Position numbers and translations under genes: made by a program. From DATAES01 sp963721305 (lineage in GTDB: Bacteria; Actinomycetota; Acidimicrobiia; Acidimicrobiales; JACDCH01): DNA of 64,000 nt. The notes below the pieces were generated by a model that saw only the letters and a list, made by a program, of their open reading frames with translations, made no database searches and was not told the DNA's origin. Below are positions 8,493-19,967 of this stretch, piece after piece (position 1 is the first letter of the stretch; the number at the start of each line of letters is the position of its first letter). Location: assembly GCA_963721305.1 (NCBI GenBank), contig CAVRIR010000002.1, positions 248,001-312,000 on the forward strand, in the 5' to 3' direction.

Positions 8493-8836
8493 GGCAGCCT
8501 CACGATCGCTTCGTCACCGGAGCAGTCGAGCTCGACCTCGGCGCCGTCCGCCGGTTCGTCACCCTCGAACACGCATCCCATCACACACGGGACCTGGAAC
8601 TCGCGGCTCACGATCCCGATGTGGCTGCGGGGCGTGCCGCTCGTGCAGACGATGCCCGTCAGCTCGTGGTAGATCGGCGCGAGGAACGTCGCACCGGCGT
8701 CGCGCACGAGCGCGAGCACGCCGTCGGCGCCGGTGTCCATCAGCTCGAGCACCTCATCCGGTCCGTCGAGGACCTTCCATCGGCCGCGCACCGGCGCCGC
8801 GTCGAACACCTTCGCCCCTCGACCAACGACCTGCAT
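8489..8836 (-). CDS. Stand-alone PEP-utilising enzyme swivelling (mobile) domain protein
   Basis: 115 residues. The core SGTPRSHIGIVSREFQVPCV matches the phosphohistidine loop of the mobile domain found in PEP synthase, pyruvate phosphate dikinase and PTS enzyme I (pattern T/S-x-G-x-x-SH-x-A/G-I-x-x-R-E-x-x-x-P). The His would be the phosphorylated residue. No ATP-grasp or PEP-binding TIM-barrel domain is present in the protein or nearby. The ATG at 8836 is chosen because the longer open frame upstream is antisense to the divergent SCP2 gene. No clear Shine-Dalgarno precedes it, so it may be leaderless. It is the first gene of the three-gene operon. Confidence 0.8.
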   Translation of the reverse strand: MQVVGRGAKVFDAAPVRGRWKVLDGPDEVLELMDTGADGVLALVRDAGATFLAPIYHELTGIVCTSGTPRSHIGIVSREFQVPCVMGCVFEGDEPADGAEVELDCSGDEAIVRLP

Positions 8837-8863
8837 GGGCGGCGAAGATAACGTCACCCGCCG

Positions 8864-9253
8864 ATGCTTCGCTATCTGTCGCCCGAATGGTTCGAGGCGG
8901 CCGAGGCCGCGATCGAAGCAAACCCGGCGGCCGGCGATGTCACCGTCGATCGACCGGTCGTCGTCCAGCACGTCGTGACGGGCGGGTCCGAAGGCGATGT
9001 GACGTACCACGTGCGGGTCAACGGCGAGGGCGTCCACATCCACTCCGGCGCGGACGCGGACGCGACGGTCGTGTTCACCGAGGACTACGCCACCGCGGCG
9101 GCCATCGGACGGGGCGAGCTGTCGGCCCAAGGCGCATTCATGACCGGACGCATCCGGGCGAAGGGCGACCTCCCCCGGCTGGTCGAGCACAGCGAGGTCT
9201 TCCGGGGGTTGGAGGACGTGCTCGCCGCCTTGCGCTCCGAGACCTCATACTGA
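8864..9253 (+). CDS. SCP2 sterol-binding domain protein
   Basis: 129-residue single-domain protein of the SCP2 sterol/lipid-carrier fold. The middle shows the usual alternating beta pattern (DVTYHVRVNGEGVHIHSG, ADATVVFTEDYATAAAI) followed by the GELSAQGAFMTGRIRAKGD segment that closes the lipid tunnel in this family. It probably binds a hydrophobic acyl ligand. It is divergent from the swivelling-domain operon (27 bases between starts) and 3 bases upstream of mutM. Confidence 0.85.
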   Translation: MLRYLSPEWFEAAEAAIEANPAAGDVTVDRPVVVQHVVTGGSEGDVTYHVRVNGEGVHIHSGADADATVVFTEDYATAAAIGRGELSAQGAFMTGRIRAKGDLPRLVEHSEVFRGLEDVLAALRSETSY

Positions 9254-9256
9254 GCC

Positions 9257-10100
9257 ATGCCCGAGTTGCCGGAGCTGCAGGCACACGCCGAACGCCTCAA
9301 CGATCGCTATGCCGGCCAGACGCTCGAGAAGTTCACGCCGTTGACGTTCACCGCGCTCAAGACCGCAGTACCACCCGCGAGCCGACGCGCACGGGCGCGA
9401 GCTCGTTTCCGTCAGCCGCCGGGGCAAGCACCTGCTGCTCGACTTCGGCGTGCTGACGTTCGTCGTCCATCTCATGCAGGGTGGACGGCTGAAGGAAGAA
9501 CCGGCCGGCAAGCGCCCCGCGAAGCCGAAGACGGGCGTGGCGCGTTGGATGTTCACCGACGACCGTTCCCTGTTGCTGACCGAAGCGGGATCCGAGCGGC
9601 GCGCCGGCGTGTGGGCGGTGGCCGGCGACCCGGAGATGCAACCGCCGCTGCTCGGCCTCGGCCCCGACGCGGATCAGGTCGACGCGACGACGGTGTCGAA
9701 GCTGCTGCACGAGCATCCGATGCGGTTGCACGGATGGTTGCGTGACCAGCGGATCATCGCAGGCATCGGGCGCCGCCTCGCCAACGAGATCTGCCACCGT
9801 GCACGCCTGTCGCCGTACGCGTCCACCGGCAAGTTGACGGCGGACGATGCCAACACGCTGGTGGAAGCGATCGGGATGTGCCTGGACGAGTCGCTCACGT
9901 ACGAGCGCGGGCGCGACGACATGAGCTCGTCCGCCGATCGCCCCGGTTCGGTCCACCACCGCGAGGGCGAGACCTGCCCAGTGTGCGGAGACAAGATCCG
10001 GGCGGTCGAGTACCGCTCCTACACGATCGACTACTGCCCCACCTGCCAGACCAACGGCAAGGTCCTCGCCGACAACACGACGTCCAAGTTCCTGAAGTAG
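9257..10100 (+). pseudogene. mutM: Formamidopyrimidine-DNA glycosylase (MutM/Fpg-Nei family) with apparent +1 frameshift
   Basis: DNA glycosylase that excises oxidised purines. The N-terminal segment begins MPELPELQAHAERL, with the catalytic Pro2 and Glu3 of the family. The C-terminal segment (in the other frame) has HLMQGGRL, the H2TH region GIGRRLANEIC, and the zinc finger CPVCG...CPTC at about 9977-10050. The frames change from 2 to 0 between about 9370 and 9384. Deleting one C of the CCC at 9374-9376 restores the read-through VPPRADAHGREL. Since both halves are intact and conserved, a sequencing or assembly insertion is more likely than recent decay. The end is marked by a hairpin repeat. 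Confidence 0.85.
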
Positions 10101-10109
10101 CCCGCCCAG

Positions 10110-10161
10110 CGAATGTTGGACGGAAACGGGCGCTCTGGCGCCCGTTTCTCCCCGGACTTCG
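10110..10161 (+). terminator. Hairpin repeat copy 3, after mutM
   Basis: Nine bases after the mutM stop, sense orientation. Same arms AAACGGGCGC/GCGCCCGTTT with loop TCTG. The 5' flank has one substitution (GGACGG for GGATGG) and the 3' flank reads CCGGACTTCG instead of CCGGAGTTCG. Lies between convergent mutM and mdh. Confidence 0.78.
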
Positions 10162-10199
10162 GCGGCCCTCGCGGGAGCCTCTCGCGGGAGCCTCTCGCG

Positions 10200-11189
10200 T
10201 CAGATCAGGCCGAGTTGCCGGACTGCCTCGCGCTCGTCGGCGAGCTCGGCGACGCTCTTGTCGATGCGGGTGCGGCTGAAATCGTCGATGTCGAGGCCTT
10301 GGACGACCTCGTACTTGCCCTTCGACGTGGTGCACGGGAACGACGAGATGAGTCCTTCGGACACGCCGTAGCTGCCGTCGCTCACGATGGCCATCGACGT
10401 CCAGTCACCGGCGTCGGTTCCGAGGGCCCATGTGCGGACGTGGTCGACCGCGGCGTTCGCCGCAGAAGCCGCCGACGACAGGCCGCGTGCCTTGATGATC
10501 GCCGCACCGCGCTGCTGCACGGTCGGGATGAAGTCGTTCTCCAACCACGACTGATCGCTGCCGGCGGCCTCGAACGCCGGCTTGCCGCTCACCTCGGCGT
10601 GGAACACATCCGGGTACTGCGTGGCCGAATGGTTGCCCCAGATGGTCATGTGTGTCACGTCGGTGGTGTGCACGCCGACCTTCGCGGCGAGCTGTCCGAG
10701 CGCGCGATTGTGGTCGAGCCGCGTCATCGCCGTGAACTGGCCGGGATCGAGATCCTTCGCGTTCTGCTGCGCGATCAGACAGTTGGTGTTTGCGGGGTTG
10801 CCGACCACGAGCACCTTGACGTCGCGCTTCGCGGAACGGGACAGCGCCTCGCCCTGTGGCTTGAAGATCCCCCCGTTCGCGCTCAGCAGATCGGCCCGCT
10901 CCATCCCTTCCTTGCGGGGCATGGCGCCGACGAGCAGCGCGATGTCGATGTCGCCGAACGCGACGTCCGCGTCGTCGGTCGGCACCATGCCGTGGAGCAA
11001 CGGGAACGCACAGTCCTCGAGCTCCATGCACACGCCCTGCAGCGCCCCGAGGGCGGGCGTGATCTCGAGCAGTTGGAGGATGACGGGCTGCTCCGAGCCG
11101 AGCATGTTGCCGCTGGCGATGCGGAAAAGGAGGCTGTAGCCGATCTGGCCCGCAGCGCCGGTTACCGCGACACGAACAGGTTCGTTCAT
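10200..11189 (-). CDS. mdh: Malate dehydrogenase
   Basis: 329-residue NAD-dependent enzyme interconverting malate and oxaloacetate, cytosolic TCA enzyme. The Rossmann loop is TGAAGQIGYSLL (residues about 10-21). The mobile-loop/substrate arginines are in MPRKEGMERADLL. VGNPANTNCLI and the catalytic segment WGNHSATQYPD (His proton acceptor) are present. Length and motifs match the cytosolic-type MDH common in actinobacteria. It is a monocistronic minus-strand gene whose 3' end faces mutM. Confidence 0.97.
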   Translation of the reverse strand: MNEPVRVAVTGAAGQIGYSLLFRIASGNMLGSEQPVILQLLEITPALGALQGVCMELEDCAFPLLHGMVPTDDADVAFGDIDIALLVGAMPRKEGMERADLLSANGGIFKPQGEALSRSAKRDVKVLVVGNPANTNCLIAQQNAKDLDPGQFTAMTRLDHNRALGQLAAKVGVHTTDVTHMTIWGNHSATQYPDVFHAEVSGKPAFEAAGSDQSWLENDFIPTVQQRGAAIIKARGLSSAASAANAAVDHVRTWALGTDAGDWTSMAIVSDGSYGVSEGLISSFPCTTSKGKYEVVQGLDIDDFSRTRIDKSVAELADEREAVRQLGLI

Positions 11190-11247
11190 GGCGGCGACCC
11201 TATCCCGCCGGTCGATCCGGCTTGCCCGGTCGATCGGCAGTCGCTGT

Positions 11248-11307
11248 CAGTGGCGACCGAAGGTCGCCGCCACTGAACTCGGGCGGGAAGCTCTGCTTCC
11301 CGCCCGA
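11248..11307 (-). terminator. Two adjacent hairpins downstream of the aldehyde dehydrogenase gene
   Basis: A perfect 13-base stem (TCGGGCGGGAAGC / GCTTCCCGCCCGA, 11279-11291 and 11295-11307) with a 3-base loop lies 7 bases after the stop at 11314. A second imperfect hairpin, CAGTGGCGACC...GGTCGCCGCCACTG, spans about 11248-11275. The pair looks like an actinobacterial hairpin terminator, not a member of the repeat family. Confidence 0.75.
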
Positions 11308-11313
11308 ACGAAT

Positions 11314-12745
<1,432 letters not shown>

Positions 12746-12767
12746 GTGGGACCTCCCCCAAGATTCT

Positions 12768-12785
12768 CTTGACTCGTCGGTCAAG
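12768..12785. promoter_or_regulatory. Perfect inverted repeat upstream of the aldehyde dehydrogenase gene
   Basis: CTTGAC-N6-GTCAAG: two 6-base arms with a 6-base spacer, centred about 30 bases upstream of the aldehyde dehydrogenase GTG. The size and place suit a dimeric repressor operator such as TetR/GntR. No regulator gene is adjacent; the assignment is inference. Confidence 0.4.
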
Positions 12786-12844
12786 ACAGAAAGCTATCGG
12801 CGTTTCGAACCGCGGGTCCATAGCGGCGGCCTGGGATTCGTGTC

Positions 12845-12896
12845 CGAACTCCGGGGAGAAACGGGCGCCATGGCGCCCGTTTCCATCCAACATTCG
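12845..12896 (-). terminator. Hairpin repeat copy 4, after icd
   Basis: Begins 7 bases after the icd stop (12904), in sense orientation to icd. Standard flanks and arms with loop CATG. Confidence 0.8.
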
Positions 12897-12903
12897 CCGA
12901 ACG

Positions 12904-14106
<1,203 letters not shown>

Positions 14107-14128
14107 AGGACGGCGAGCCTACTGGCGG

Positions 14129-14833
14129 TCAGTACAGCGGGCTCCAAGCCGAAGTCCGCAGCAACCGGCTCTCCCACTGGTCACGGACCTGCAGCGCGTC
14201 GTGCATGAACATGCCCGGCTGCTTCAGCTCGCGACGGGTCTCGGTCTCGAGCAGCTGCAACAGGCCTTCGTGGCTGACGACCTTCTGGAACAGGATCGCC
14301 TCCGGCCGCCGCCCGCCGCCGTGCGCGGTTTGGAAGCACGCTTCGATCCGCAACAGCTGCGACCGCGCCAGCATCGGCGCGTACACCTCACCCCAGAACG
14401 TCGTGTAGTCGTCGAGGGGCGCATGCGGCCAGCCGGTGTCTTCCATGTACAGCGAGAGCTCGTGCTCCGCGGGCTCGACGGGAACCGTCGCGAGATCGAT
14501 CGAAGCGAGTGGCGACCACGGCAGCGCCAGCAACAACTTGCCGACGCTGTCGTGTTCGAGGCCGTCGAGCGCGCGCGCCCACGACTGGAGATCGCCGGCC
14601 GCCACCCGTTCGACGAGGCGTTGATATGCAGCGCCATCAGCCACCGCGGTGATCGTGACGACGCGATACGCCGGACCGGTGCCATGCGCCTGCTGCGCGT
14701 ACCAGAGCAATCGGGCGTCGTCCGGGCTCGGGCCGTCCGCGAGCGCAGCCATCCAACGATCGCGGTAGTGCGCCTCGAAGTCGTCCTCACACAGGCCACG
14801 GACGCTATGGACCTCGTGAACGAACAGCGTCAT
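14129..14833 (-). CDS. Hypothetical protein, possible dimeric alpha/beta-barrel fold
   Basis: 234 residues, soluble, no signal. The protein begins FVHEVHSVRG, with repeated beta-alpha-beta patterning and paired half-modules (RVVTITAVADGAAYQRLVERV; LRIEACFQTAHGG). This recalls NIPSNAP/ferredoxin-like barrel proteins, but no diagnostic motif is visible and I do not assign a family. It is separated from icd by 22 bases and may share its transcript as the upstream gene. Confidence 0.65.
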   Translation of the reverse strand: MTLFVHEVHSVRGLCEDDFEAHYRDRWMAALADGPSPDDARLLWYAQQAHGTGPAYRVVTITAVADGAAYQRLVERVAAGDLQSWARALDGLEHDSVGKLLLALPWSPLASIDLATVPVEPAEHELSLYMEDTGWPHAPLDDYTTFWGEVYAPMLARSQLLRIEACFQTAHGGGRRPEAILFQKVVSHEGLLQLLETETRRELKQPGMFMHDALQVRDQWESRLLRTSAWSPLY

Positions 14834-14932
14834 GGCCGTGTGTCTACACGGACGCGGCCCGCCGAACCTGCTCGGGACCGGCGGGGGCGCGAAGCGGACC
14901 GATGCCGTGCTCGGTCAGCCCCTGCGAGTCGC

Positions 14933-15800
14933 TCACCCCTGAGGAGCCAGGCCGAGGTTGTCGTAGATCCGGCGCACCGATGTCGGGCGATTCAAGGCAT
15001 ACAGGTGCAGCCCCGGAGCACCAGCGTCGATCATCCGCTCGCACAGGGCCGTCGCGGCCTCGACGCCGATGTCGACGACCGCATCGGCATCGTCCTCGAC
15101 GGCCTCGATGCGAGCGAGCAGATCAGCCGGGATCACCGATCCGTTCATGGCCGTCATCCGCTTCACGCCGGGCACGGTGAGGATCGGCATGATGCCCGGC
15201 AGCACCGGCTTGCGGCAGCCAAGGGCATCGAGCTCGTCGACCATGCGGACGTAGTCGTCCGCTTCGAAGAAGAACTGAGTGAGCCCGAAGTCGGCCGCGT
15301 CGAGTTTCTCGGCGAGCCGGCGCCGGTCGGAGGCACGGTCGGCCGACCGGGGATGGAGCTCGGGATGGGCCGCGACGCCGATCGAGAACCCGGCCGGATG
15401 GGCCCGGACGATCTCGACCAGCTCCATCGCGTACGTGAAGTCGCCTCCCGGGTCGCTGCGGTCGGCAGGAGGATCGCCGCCGAGGGCGAGGATGTTCTCG
15501 ACCCCCGCGGCTGCGTACTGCTCGAGCGAGCGAGTCGATGTCGCTCCGGCTGTGGCCGACGCACGTCAGATGGGCCATGCACGGGAACGTCTGCTCGCCG
15601 TTGATGCGGATGACGACGTCTCGCGTGCGTTCGCGGGTCGACCCGAGAGCCCCGTAGGTGACGGAGACGAACGAGGGCTCGAGCAGCGCGAGCTCGGCGA
15701 CCGTCTTGTCGAGCTGGCGCTCCATCTCGTCGTTCTTCGGAGGGAAGAACTCGAACGAGCGCGTCGGGCCTGCTCGCAGGAGATCTGCGATCCGCGTCAT
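14933..15800 (-). pseudogene. metF: Methylenetetrahydrofolate reductase with apparent frameshift
   Basis: FAD enzyme reducing 5,10-methylene-THF to 5-methyl-THF for methionine synthesis. The first frame begins at ATG 15800 and shows EFFPPKNDEME, SVTYGALGSTRERT and HLTCVGHSRSDIDSL. The rest, in another frame, continues LEQYAAAGVENILALGGDPP, HPELHP, FGLTQFFFEADDY and GIMPI. The break is at about 15525-15535 inside a CTCGCTCG tandem, so a 1-base (or 4-base) insertion accounts for it. Both halves are conserved. The upstream neighbours folD, purH and purN belong to the same one-carbon pathway. Confidence 0.85.
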
Positions 15801-15862
15801 GGAGGACCGAGGCTACAGAGTCCGTCGCAGCGGGGTTCTCGGGGGCGCAGCGTGGAGAGCAG

Positions 15863-16408
15863 TCAACTTCGTGCCGCAACGCCGATGACGAGGGCGCCCA
15901 GGAGGCCCACCCCGACCCAACCCAGGATGACCCCGGTGAGCGCGAGCCCCCGTCCGCCCTGGTTCCGCCGTTTGATCTGCCCGAGCGCCACGTAGCCGAA
16001 GACGAGGGCCAGGATCGATCCGATCCAGTCGAGCCACAGGATCCCGAGGACGAGCGAGGCGATCGCGAGCCCGTTGGTGCGCGCCGTCGGCGTGGAGCCG
16101 GTGTAGCCATAGCCCGCGCCGCCGTAGACCGGTGGCGGTCCGTACGCCGGAGTCGGGCCGTAGGCCGCGGTCGGGCCGCCGTCGATCGGCGGCGCGGCGC
16201 CGTGAGCAGGCGGCGGCCCGTACTCGGGAGGCGGGGCGTACCCCAAAGGCGGTGGAGGCGGAGGCGGCGCGCCGGGCGACGTCTCGGGTGGGTACCAGTT
16301 GCCGTCAGCGGCCTGCCACCAACCTGGCGCAGGCGGGGCCGGGGGCGGCGGGGCGGAAGGATGTTCACCCGGCGGCGGGAAGTCGGCGCTCGGCTCGCTC
16401 AAGTTCAC
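15863..16408 (-). CDS. DUF4190-like membrane protein with GWWQAADGNWY motif
   Basis: 181 residues, function unknown. The N terminus is proline-rich and holds GWWQAADGNWYPPE (about residues 29-42), then a long Pro/Gly/Tyr tract (to about 105). Two transmembrane helices follow, separated by a short basic loop: LAIASLVLGILWLDWIGSILALVFG, then GQIKRRNQGGRG, then LTGVILGWVGVGLLGALVIG. The GYxALGQIKRRxxxGRGLAxTGxxLG pattern is that of DUF4190. The start overlaps the folD stop by 4 bases, so it is co-translated with the purN-purH-folD unit. Confidence 0.85.
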   Translation of the reverse strand: MNLSEPSADFPPPGEHPSAPPPPAPPAPGWWQAADGNWYPPETSPGAPPPPPPPLGYAPPPEYGPPPAHGAAPPIDGGPTAAYGPTPAYGPPPVYGGAGYGYTGSTPTARTNGLAIASLVLGILWLDWIGSILALVFGYVALGQIKRRNQGGRGLALTGVILGWVGVGLLGALVIGVAARS

Positions 16409-17259
16409 ATCTTTCGTTCGGCAGCCTCGACAAGGTTCCTGAACAGCATGGCGATCGTGGTCGGGCCCACTCCGCCTACGCGGGGCGTGATGTGACTCGC
16501 GACCGCTTCGCAGGACTCGTCGACGTCGGGCAGCAGCGTCCTGCCCTCGTACCGCACACCCGCGCCGACGACGACGGCGCCCGGGGCGATGTGTTCCGGC
16601 TGGATCATCCCCGGCACGCCTGCGGCGGCGACGACGATGTCCGCGGCACGCGTGTACCGCGGCCAGTCACGCACGCCGGTGTGCACGAGCGTCACGGCCG
16701 CGTTGGCAGTCGGTCGCTTCTGCGACAGCAGAACGCTGAGCGGGCGGCCGATGGTGACGCCGCGACCGACGATCACCACGTTTCGGCCCGACACCGGGAT
16801 CTCGTAGTGCGCGAGCAGCGCTTCGATCCCGGCAGGTGTGCACGACACCGGGCCGGGGATGCCGAGCGCCATCCGGCCGACGTTGGTCGGATGCATGCCG
16901 TCGACGTCCTTGTCCGGGTCGACGGCCATGAGCACCGCGTCGAAGTCGACCTGCGGCGGTGCCGGGTACTGCACGAGCATGGCGTCGACGCGGTCGTCGG
17001 CGTTGAAGTCACGGACGACGGCGAGCACGTCCGCGGTCGTCGCGTCGTCGCGAAGATGGACGTTCGGGCTCGCACAGCCGAGCTCCTGCGCCTTCTTCAT
17101 CTTCATCCCGACGTAGCGCGCGCTCGCGTCGTCGCCACCGACGAGGACCGTGGCGAGCCCGGGCGTGTGCCCATTCGCTTTCAACTTCTCGATGCGCGGG
17201 ACGAGATCGGCGAACACCGCCTCCGCCACGGGCCCGCCGGGCATGAGCACGGCCGTCAT
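16405..17259 (-). CDS. folD: Bifunctional methylenetetrahydrofolate dehydrogenase/cyclohydrolase
   Basis: 284-residue cytosolic enzyme interconverting 5,10-methylene-THF and 10-formyl-THF. YVGMKMKKAQELG holds the catalytic Lys of the YxxxK pattern. VQYPAPPQVD and DKDVDGMHPTNVG form the active site, and GRGVTIGRP plus GGVGPTTIAML the NADP site. Small departures from the usual VQLPLP and GRSxIVGxP are visible. The start lies one base after the purH stop; 10-formyl-THF made here is the PurN/PurH cosubstrate. Confidence 0.95.
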   Translation of the reverse strand: MTAVLMPGGPVAEAVFADLVPRIEKLKANGHTPGLATVLVGGDDASARYVGMKMKKAQELGCASPNVHLRDDATTADVLAVVRDFNADDRVDAMLVQYPAPPQVDFDAVLMAVDPDKDVDGMHPTNVGRMALGIPGPVSCTPAGIEALLAHYEIPVSGRNVVIVGRGVTIGRPLSVLLSQKRPTANAAVTLVHTGVRDWPRYTRAADIVVAAAGVPGMIQPEHIAPGAVVVGAGVRYEGRTLLPDVDESCEAVASHITPRVGGVGPTTIAMLFRNLVEAAERKM

Positions 17260-17260
17260 C

Positions 17261-18793
17261 TCAGTGCAGGAAGTGGCGTTCGCCGGTGAAGACCATGGCG
17301 ACGTCGAGCTCGTCGGCCTTGGCGATGGTGTCGTCGTCCTTCACCGAGCCACCGGGCTGCACGATGACCGCGACACCGGCTTCGGCCGCGGCCTCGATGC
17401 CGTCGGGGAACGGATAGAACGCATCGCTCGCGCACGCGCCGCCCTTCGCGCGGCCGGCGGCCTTCTGCGCGGCGATCTGCCCGGACTCGACCCGGTTCTG
17501 CTGCCCGGCGCCGATGCCCCACGCCACCCCGTCGTGGACGAGCACGATGGAGTTGGACTTCACGTAGCCGCAGATGCGGAACGCGAGCTCCGCGTCGTCG
17601 AGCTCTGCCTCGGTCGGCTGGCGATCGGTGACCACCCGCCATGACGAGCGCGGCGACGCGAAGTGGTGCGGTTCCTGCACGAGCAGTCCGCCGGTGATGG
17701 GGCGCAGATGACGTGTGTCTGCCGTGGGTGAGGGCGCTTCGAGGATGCGCGTGTTCTTGCGTTTGGCGACGAGCCGCTCGACGACACCGGGCCCGTAACC
17801 GGGCGCGATCACGACGTCGGACTGCGCGGCGGCGACCATGCGTTCGACCGTCGTATCGTCGACCGGTCGGTTGAGTGCGACGATGCCGCCGAACGCGGAG
17901 CGCTCGTCACACTCGAACGCGAGCTGGTATGCCTCGGCCAGCGTCGACGCGATCGCCGCGCCACAGGGGTTCGCGTGCTTGATGATGGCGCATGCCGGCC
18001 CACCGGACGGATCCATGTCGTGCACCAGCAACCAGGCCGCGTCGGCGTCGTAGAGATTGAGGTACGACAGCGCCAAGCCCGAGTGCTGCGTCATCTCGTC
18101 CCACCACGGCTCGGCCCCATGACGCCGGTAGAGGGCAGCACGCTGGTGGGGATTCTCGCCGTACCGCAGTTGCAGCGGCACCTTGTCGTAGGTGACGTCG
18201 AGCGTGTCCGGCAAGAGCTCGTCGCCGTCCATCCATTGCACGATCGCGGCGTCGTACGCCGCGGTCGCCGCAAACGCCTTGCGGGCGAGACGGCGCCGCG
18301 TCTCAGCCGTCGTCGACCCGGACGACCGGAGCTCGTCGAGCACCTCGCCGTAGTCGGCAGGATTCGTGAGGATCGTGACGTGCTCGTGGTTCTTCGCCGC
18401 GGCACGGATCATCGCCGGGCCACCGATGTCGATCACGTCTTCGGCACCGCCGCCACCGTGCTCGAACGCGGCCGGATCGGAGCCGAACGGGTACAGGTTC
18501 GAAACGACGAGGTCGATCGGGTCGATGCCGTACTGGTCGAGATCGGCTCGATGGGCGGGGTCGTCACGATCAGCGAGGATCCCGCCGTGCACCTTCGGGT
18601 GGAGGGTGACGACACGGTGCCCCAGGATCGCCGGGAATCCGGTGAGATCGGCAGTGTCGGTCACCGGGAGCCCGGCGTCGCGCAGTGCGGCGGCGGTGCC
18701 TCCGCTCGACAGCAGGTCGACACCGAGCTCGTGCAACGACCGGGCGAGGTCGACGACGCCGGTCTTGTCATAGACACTGAGCAGAGCCTTCAC
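17261..18793 (-). CDS. purH: Bifunctional AICAR transformylase/IMP cyclohydrolase
   Basis: 510 residues performing the last two steps of IMP synthesis. The N-terminal cyclohydrolase (MGS-like) domain starts KALLSVYDKTGVVDLA and contains SSGGTAAAL and GHRVVTLHPKVHGGIL. The C-terminal transformylase has RYGENPHQRAALY, the catalytic KHANPCG, SAFGGIVALN, and GAGQQNRVES, where the family usually has GAGQMSRV. The GTG start (18793) overlaps the purN stop by 4 bases and has GGAAAGG upstream. A longer open frame exists but is antisense/out of frame through purN. Confidence 0.96.
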   Translation of the reverse strand: MKALLSVYDKTGVVDLARSLHELGVDLLSSGGTAAALRDAGLPVTDTADLTGFPAILGHRVVTLHPKVHGGILADRDDPAHRADLDQYGIDPIDLVVSNLYPFGSDPAAFEHGGGGAEDVIDIGGPAMIRAAAKNHEHVTILTNPADYGEVLDELRSSGSTTAETRRRLARKAFAATAAYDAAIVQWMDGDELLPDTLDVTYDKVPLQLRYGENPHQRAALYRRHGAEPWWDEMTQHSGLALSYLNLYDADAAWLLVHDMDPSGGPACAIIKHANPCGAAIASTLAEAYQLAFECDERSAFGGIVALNRPVDDTTVERMVAAAQSDVVIAPGYGPGVVERLVAKRKNTRILEAPSPTADTRHLRPITGGLLVQEPHHFASPRSSWRVVTDRQPTEAELDDAELAFRICGYVKSNSIVLVHDGVAWGIGAGQQNRVESGQIAAQKAAGRAKGGACASDAFYPFPDGIEAAAEAGVAVIVQPGGSVKDDDTIAKADELDVAMVFTGERHFLH

Positions 18794-19356
18794 GACTGCA
18801 CCTTTCCGGCTTCGAGGATCCTCTTGATCGTTGCCGGGTAGAGCCGCCTCTCCACTTCCTTTATTCGCTCGTGCAGTGTCTCCTCGGTGTCGCCCGGTTC
18901 CACCCGAACCGGCTCCTGGGCGAGGATCGGCCCGGCGTCGACCTCGAGGGTCGCGATGTGGACGGTGATGCCGGTGACCTTCACGCCGGCGGCGAGCGCG
19001 TCGCGCACGGCGTGCCAGCCGGGGAACGCGGGCAGCAGCGCGGGGTGCGTGTTGATGATGCGGCCGTCGAAGGCGTCGAACATCGGCTTCTCGAAGATCG
19101 TGCCGAAGCCTGCCATCACGACGAGGTCGACGCCCTGCTCGTCGAGCGCGTCGATGACCTGGTTCGTGTACGCGACGCGGTCGAAGTCGTGCCCGTAGCT
19201 GGCGCGCTCGACGAGCACGGACGGGACGCCGTGTTGCGCGGCGACCTCGGTCGCGCGACACGGGCGATCGACGACCACCACGGCGACGGGGATGCCTTCG
19301 GCGAGGATGGCCTCGAGGTTCGTGCCGGTGCCCGATGCCAACACCCCGATCCGCAC
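18790..19356 (-). CDS. purN: Phosphoribosylglycinamide formyltransferase
   Basis: 188 residues transferring formyl from 10-formyl-THF to GAR, third step of purine synthesis. Motifs: GVLASGTGTNLEAIL at the N terminus, VVMAGFGTIF, the catalytic NTHPALLPAFPG, and GITVHIATLEVDAGPILAQE with the active-site His and Asp. GTG start. First gene of purN-purH-folD-(15863)-metF. Confidence 0.95.
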   Translation of the reverse strand: MRIGVLASGTGTNLEAILAEGIPVAVVVVDRPCRATEVAAQHGVPSVLVERASYGHDFDRVAYTNQVIDALDEQGVDLVVMAGFGTIFEKPMFDAFDGRIINTHPALLPAFPGWHAVRDALAAGVKVTGITVHIATLEVDAGPILAQEPVRVEPGDTEETLHERIKEVERRLYPATIKRILEAGKVQS

Positions 19357-19446
19357 GTACGCACGCTATCCCGGTCGCGAACAGGGGTTGTGGGTTACCG
19401 TACCGCGACGTCTGGCAGACGACCCCCTCAGGAGGAGGCCGCAACG

Positions 19447-19947
19447 TTGGCTGATTTCGACGTGAAGAAGATCTCTACGAACGAATGGATCATCGGAGGC
19501 GGCTGCATTGCCGTGTTCCTCGGCCAGTTTCTGACGTGGTTCAAAGCGTCCGTGAGTCTCGGTGGCTTCAGCGGTGCATCAGGCACGGTCAACGGATTCC
19601 ACTACTTCCTGCAAGGCACACTGCCGTGGCTGATCGCTATCGCGCTCGTCGTGGTGATCGGCCTACGGAAGTTCGTCCCGACGGTGAATCTCCCCGACCG
19701 GCTCGGTTCCCTCGCGTGGACACAGGTGTATCTCATTGCCGCGGGAGTCATCGCCGTTCTGATTCTCTCCCGGCTCTTGATGGGCGAGAGCGGCAACTCG
19801 GTCGTCGACGTGTCGCGGGGCATTGGTCTCTACCTCGCCAGTCTCGGCGCGATCGCAATTGCGGTTGGCGCCTTCTTGAAGTTCCAGGCGAAGGAAGACG
19901 ACGCGGCCGGCGCCGGTCCGGGCACGACGCCACCGACTCCTTTCTGA
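19447..19947 (+). CDS. Small four-helix membrane protein, unknown
   Basis: 166 residues with four predicted transmembrane helices (about residues 13-32, 52-72, 84-105 and 118-140) and a short cytoplasmic tail rich in Asp/Gly/Pro. The start is TTG at 19447: it follows AGGAGGAGG (19430-19438) by 8 bases, and the protein would read MADFDVKKISTNEW. No family recognised. Divergent from purN. Confidence 0.8.
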   Translation: MADFDVKKISTNEWIIGGGCIAVFLGQFLTWFKASVSLGGFSGASGTVNGFHYFLQGTLPWLIAIALVVVIGLRKFVPTVNLPDRLGSLAWTQVYLIAAGVIAVLILSRLLMGESGNSVVDVSRGIGLYLASLGAIAIAVGAFLKFQAKEDDAAGAGPGTTPPTPF

Positions 19948-19967
19948 CTCACCGCGTTCTGTTCGTG

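Noticed and set aside
14844..15044. 66-residue minus-strand open frame overlapping the end of metF
   Set aside because: It overlaps the conserved metF C terminus in another frame and has no domain or start signal.
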